DNA of 64,000 bases from Amphiura filiformis (taxonomy: Eukaryota > Echinodermata > Ophiuroidea > Amphilepidida > Amphiuridae). Numbering within the stretch: the stretch's first letter is position 1; each line of letters begins with the position of its first letter. This document shows positions 59,553 to 64,000 of the stretch, piece by piece. The notes beneath the pieces are model-generated. The model was not told the DNA's origin and ran no database searches. It saw only the letters and a program-made list of their open reading frames with translations. The stretch lies in NCBI RefSeq assembly GCF_039555335.1, contig NW_027305496.1, positions 1-64,000 on the forward strand, in the 5' to 3' direction. The translations under genes were made by a program, and so were the position numbers.

Positions 59553-60099
59553 TAATACAGATCAACACTTTTTACACAGAATGTCGGAATGAATGCTTAC
59601 TGTATGTGCAATTTATTGGACTGGCTTGATAAAAATTTCAATTCTATTAAGAAATTACATGTAGGCGTGATAAATATCTCAAGAAGGAAAGTGACTAACA
59701 GGGTATGCAAGAAACTTCACACTGCTCATGCCATAGATATGATACATAAAAATGCAACAACAGCTAGTATTTAAGCAGCTTTTAAAAATCACGACTGCAG
59801 TCCTGTACAACTCTAACGTCCACGGACCCGTTGGTTGTCAGACACATGCACACATACAGCTTGCCACAGGGGTCCACCATGGGCGGACAAGCTTTCTGTG
59901 TGTTCGCATGATTATGCAATTGCATCACGTGGGGTTTGGTTAGGTTTAAGCGAAGAAGTGTACAAAGATAAACTATAGTTTCCAGCACAGTATTTCAGCG
60001 GTCTGCCAATTTGGCGCAGTTTATTGCACATACAGATGTGTGGTTCTGAATGGTTAATTGAATCACGTCGATGATCATCACATCGGCATCTCATTCGCT

Positions 60100-61100
60100 A
60101 TTCAAGCTGCATAGCCTCGTGTGACCAAATTAGAGGACACACCGTCTGGAAAAACTTTTTTATGATCAGATGGAGGATTATATTGACTGGTAACTAGTGT
60201 ATGCAAAAAGGTCGATAATAAATATCTCAAGAAAAGTAACTAACCCCCTTAATCATGCGGCGTATTTTGGGGGGCTTTGAGCGCCATAGCCCGGGTCAAA
60301 GTAGAGGCGGCAAAAATGAAGGGCGGGGAAGAAGAAGGCGGCAAAAACAGGGGCGGCAAAAACGAAGAGGCGGCAAAGCAAGTAGCAAAGAAAAAAGGGC
60401 GCCAAAAATTGAAAAAGCATTAAAAAAATGTGAAAAAAGGTTGCTTAGCGCCTAAAATCCTTATTTTTTTTTTTTTTTTTTTTTTTTTTGCTCTTCACTT
60501 TTCAAACGACCGTGAAAAAAATTGAATGAATAAAAAAGAAAAGAAAGGGAAGACAAAAAAGATACGGGTATTATACAGGTTACTAAATGAAACGGGAGCA
60601 AAATAAAGAAGGAAAGAAAGAAACTAATCAGGAAACGTAAGAAAAAAAGCTAAAATTAAAAAATCAGAAAATATAAGAAAAATGAAGCCAAAATAATGAA
60701 AACAGAATTAAATATATTAACATAAATAACGGGAAATCACAAGCTAAGCAGCATAAAAAAGAAGCTAAAAAGCTATTCAAGCTGCATAGCCTTGTGTGAC
60801 CTAGTTCTTTTTACGCAGTAATCAGATAGAGCAGGCGGACGTCGCTAAAGTAATTTGAAAGATGAAGAGGATACATGAAGACTGGATGAATGACATGTGA
60901 GGTTGAATGAAAATGAGAGTTTAAGTATCAAAGAAAAAACCTGGAACTTTTCAACATGGGGAGATGGAAGAGGGGACCAAATTAGAGGACACACCGTCTG
61001 GAAAAAGTTTTTTATGATCAGATGGAGGATTATATTGACTGGTAGTGTATGCAAAAAGGTCGATAATAAATAACTCAAGAAAAGTAACTAACCCCCCTTA
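60100..61100 (+). repeat. duplicated module around purine-rich DNA
   Basis: The block 60100-60252 (GCTATTCAAGCTGCATAGCC, GACACACCGTCTGGAAAAA, GGTCGATAATAAATATCTC) recurs as 60772-60800 plus 60970-61100. Between them lie a GGCGGCAAAAA minisatellite (60300-60400), a T-run (60463-60490) and A-rich low-complexity sequence. I see no gene. Confidence 0.75.
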
Positions 61101-62089
61101 ATAATGGCCATTATTCTTAAACTGGCTATTGTATTACAAATCTGTAAAATGCATTGGAAGCAGAATTTATTTATGCACATTTTGACACCTCATTTGATAC
61201 GATAGCTCAGAAAACAATAAAACACCGGTCAATTTAATGTAGTGAGGTCCAGATTTGAAAGTTGCACTTACAACAATACAAAAACACTCAAATATTATTA
61301 CACAGATTTCCTTCCATTACACTGAATACAAATCAATAGAATACTGCAACTTTCAAATCTTGGGTTACATTTTAATGTACGCTGTGACGTCAATATTTAG
61401 TCCATTCCTACAAATGAGGTGTCAAAATGTTGAGAAATAAATTCTGCTTCCAACGCATTTTACAGATCTTAATACTAATTATGGCGTGTCCGTCCGTCCG
61501 TCCGTCCGTCCTCTCTGTCCGCTGCTATCGCGTCTTGCGGCTCACTAACGCGTGCTCATGGTGCGCATCGCAAAGGCGTCCGGCAGCGTGCGCTATCACG
61601 TAGTTCGCAGAGTACCAGCGGGCGCGGTGCGAGCATCAGAAAGCATTACAGTGTAGCTAATCGTGCAGGTGCATCTGATCGGATCAATAGGCCTATTTTC
61701 AACACACACGTGCAGAGGCCTATTACTCAGAACATGGACTATTTCCAGGGTATTCTTTTGGGGGGGGGGGCTCATATGTGGTAGCAGGACAGGGCTTGGA
61801 AGAGGCGAACGATGGGTTTCCAGATTACGGCCAAGTAAACGTCCCAGCTACAAAACTACTAAGTTGATTATTGTGTCAAATTGAGTCTTCATCATTGAGA
61901 GACGTATATCATAGTTAGTTTAAAAGGTCAGGGCAGGTAGGCCTATGGGTAACGGGTGTTGCGTAATTAGAGAAAGTCCTATCACGAGAACCACCCAACC
62001 CGAGAACCACCCAATCCGAGAACCGCGAAATCTAGTTTGTAATACAATCGCCCATTTTTTAATAATGGCCATTATTCAAGGGGGGTTAG
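61088..62089. mobile_element. 1.0-kb element with CTAACCCCCCTT ends
   Basis: CTAACCCCCCTTAATAATGG is mirrored by CCATTATTCAAGGGGGGTTAG. Inside, 61140-61470 is another palindrome (GTAAAATGCATTGGAAGCAG mirrored at its right end) and 61494-61512 is a (CCGT)n tract. No transposase. Confidence 0.65.
61494..61512. repeat. (CCGT)n microsatellite
   Basis: About five CCGT units followed by CpG-rich single-copy-looking DNA. Confidence 0.85.
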
Positions 62090-62099
62090 TTTAATTTTT

Positions 62100-62440
62100 T
62101 TGAGATGTTTATAATAAGCTGAAGGATAAAGCACAGAGGATCACAATCACCACGAGACCAGAGTTGCATGTGAGCGAAACAAAACAGTGGGTACAATGTC
62201 TTTATAATGAGATGGGGGGATGATGGTGACTGGGTTGATGGGTATTGTATGCAAAATGGTCAATAATATAATAATAAGATGAAGGATAAAACACAGAGGA
62301 TCACAATCACCACAAGCATGTGAGCCAAATAAAATGTCTGGAAAAGAGTTTTCATGATTAGATGGGGGGGGGATGATGGTGACTGGATTGATGGGCACTG
62401 TATGCAAAAAGGTCTGTAATATGATGATAAGCTGATGATA
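62100..62440 (+). repeat. GATGAAGGATAAA tandem repeat
   Basis: About three units of roughly 150 bp with GATAAAGCACAGAGGATCAC, GAGATGGGGGGATGATGGTG and TGTATGCAAAATGGTC. They are diverged relatives of the 60100/60970 module. Confidence 0.7.
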
Positions 62441-62648
62441 AAGCGCAGAGGATCACACCACCACAAAGATACCTGATCAGTGAGAAAATGATGTAACACG
62501 TCAGGCGAAACAGATGAAGAACGAGACTGAAATAGCAATTGTTAGTTAGAGGAATTAGTAAATAGAGCGACTTTTAGAAACTGTTTCACATGAGGAGGAG
62601 ATAACAGAGTTTAAAATAGTGCATATTCTCAGTCATCCAGTCGTTAAA

Positions 62649-63013
62649 ATCACAAGGTTTTGAATTAAATCAAATACTGGAACTTACATTTTTTGCAACT
62701 TGCTACATTGCGCCTGAAACCATCAGACTTCATCAGTGATTCTCGATAAGGAGGAACAGTGGCATAGGAGAGGCATCAAGGAAGCCATCTGGGAGAGAGT
62801 AGAGCAGCCGTCACTTAACAAGAAAGGGGGACTGAGACACAACTTATCTCATGCATGGGACCGGGCCATCAAGACAATCCCTAGCCGTCTCAAAGTGTCA
62901 CATGACCAGCCCAGCGGGTCAGTTGCCTGATGAAGTCTGATGGTTTCAGACGCAACGTAAAAAGTTGCAAAAATGTAAGTTCCAGTATTTGATTTAATTC
63001 CAAACCTTGTGAT
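62649..63013. mobile_element. Penelope-like insertion with inverted arms, second example
   Basis: Left arm 62649-62736 and right arm 62937-63013 are inverted copies (ATCACAAGGTTTTGAATTAA outermost, CTGATGAAGTCTGATGG innermost) around a GIY-YIG tail. It has the same plan as 43938-44385 with different sequence. The innermost arm has CTGATGA, the stem GTCTGA..TCAGAC with a TGGT-containing loop, then GCAACG where a hammerhead would need GAAAC. Confidence 0.7.
62739..62935 (+). pseudogene. GIY-YIG retroelement C-terminal tail, second example
   Basis: The frame reads LDKEEQWHRRGIKEAIWERV, QPSLNKKGGLRHNLSHAWD and stops at about 62938. It is the same C-terminal module as 44029-44271 (KEAI..., PSLN..GG..L...WD). 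RT and the GIY-YIG active site are absent. Confidence 0.7.
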
Positions 63014-63857
63014 AACAGAGTTTAGTTTTCTGTTTACATGTGGCAGCTGTGAATAGTGACCAGGGTTATAGCTAGGCAAATTTTAGTGCCGCGTAAAATT
63101 TATATGAAATGTTAAAAAATTGAAATTTTGATAAGAATTGCTAGTTTTTATACTGATTGTTTATTGATTTTGAAACATTTGAGACTGTGGAGTGCTGGGT
63201 ATTTGGGCTCAAAATTAACTTGAGTGCCGGGTGGAAATTAAGAGTGCCAAGCGGAGTCGCCCACCACCGCCCAGCGTAGCTACATCCCTGATAGTGACTT
63301 AATAGTGCAAATTATCATGGATTTTTTTTGTAAGGAAGTGGAGTTCAATTTTAGTTCTACTCATTTACGTGAAATGTTTAGTCTTTCCTAATCCAGAAGT
63401 CCGTTTCCAAAACAAAAGTTGAAAGTTGTGGTTGCTCAAGTAAATATAGCAGTTCTCCTCAGACTTCTAACTGCAGTTACAGAGTAACTTTTATTTAGTT
63501 ATATAATGAATTCACTGCAGCACAATCTTAATTCCAAAACAGAGAGCGGTAAAGTGCAGTGGTGCAACAGGTCTAGATTTTAAATGCATATTGAAAAGCA
63601 CACTGTAATTCAACTAAATATGACGTTGTAGATTCAGTTACACAAAGTATTTTACTTTCATTGAATCATGCAGAAAGTGAAGCGATTTGGTTGGTTTTTG
63701 ATTCTTGCAATCTAGCACGAAATTGACGCCCTGTATCTTTTCTTGATTAATCAAAGACATTAATAGAGTACCGAAGTGATGACGTCACAGAAAACTTTTT
63801 TTTTTTTTTCAGCGTTTTGAATACCATGTATCGGTGGAGCATGATGAAAAATATCCA

Positions 63858-63928
63858 CATTGAAATCAGTGTAAATTGGCCTGGTTCCAAACAGTCATGA
63901 ACCAGGCCAATTTACACTGATTTCAATG
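63858..63928. repeat. hairpin with perfect 30-bp arms
   Basis: CATTGAAATCAGTGTAAATT..GGCCTGGTTC and its exact complement (63899-63928) are separated by 11 bp. The stretch 63014-63857 before it shows no recognisable gene. Confidence 0.85.
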
Positions 63929-64000
63929 GGGCTAATTAGGTATTCATGCGGCCATATCTCAGGCCCGCATGATCCGATTCCCACCAAATTTGGACTGTGA

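Overview
The window is eukaryotic, AT-rich, intron-containing and very poor in genes. It looks like an invertebrate deuterostome, most likely an echinoderm. The evidence is the extreme density of small foldback and MITE-type elements, L2/CR1-like and GIY-YIG retroelement remnants, and the constantly recurring palindrome TAGGCCTA. The phylum is my inference; nothing in the sequence fixes a species.

Genes. The one clear host gene family is a tandem pair on the + strand, about 17.3 kb apart. Each copy has one exon encoding a complete TKL/MLK-like protein kinase domain (257 codons from the ATG). A phase-0 intron follows, then one exon encoding a linker and an NHL-type beta-propeller. Copy 1 (25.8-29.3 kb) reads through both exons, giving a predicted 563-residue kinase-NHL protein. 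Copy 2 (43.1-46.0 kb) keeps an intact kinase exon about 92% identical in protein sequence. Its propeller exon is broken by a 660-bp inverted-repeat element and a 13-bp deletion, and a SINE lies at its stop codon. Between them, on the - strand, is an isolated first exon of a CYP2-like cytochrome P450 (32252-31935).

Layout. 1-15 kb: no recognised gene; TTAA-bounded MITEs, a 1-kb TA element full of GGGGTAAATGGAAC motifs, a 2.8-kb element with 82-bp terminal inverted repeats, and GGTCA-rich tandem arrays. 15-25 kb: satellites, including an 11-unit array of about 166 bp, ATC microsatellite modules and CCCAGCAAACAC elements. 25-29 kb: kinase-NHL copy 1. 30-42 kb: P450 exon, a 1.07-kb giant palindrome with a nearby empty-site paralogue, and more duplicated repeats. 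43-46 kb: kinase-NHL copy 2. 46-64 kb: repeats, a 5'-truncated L2/CR1-like LINE with reverse transcriptase, a retroelement Cys/His tail, and GIY-YIG (Penelope-like) fragments.

Most interesting points: the kinase plus NHL-propeller architecture in an animal, the way mobile elements have dismantled the second copy's propeller while its kinase stays open, and two separate GIY-YIG tails each enclosed by long inverted arms that carry hammerhead-ribozyme-like cores.
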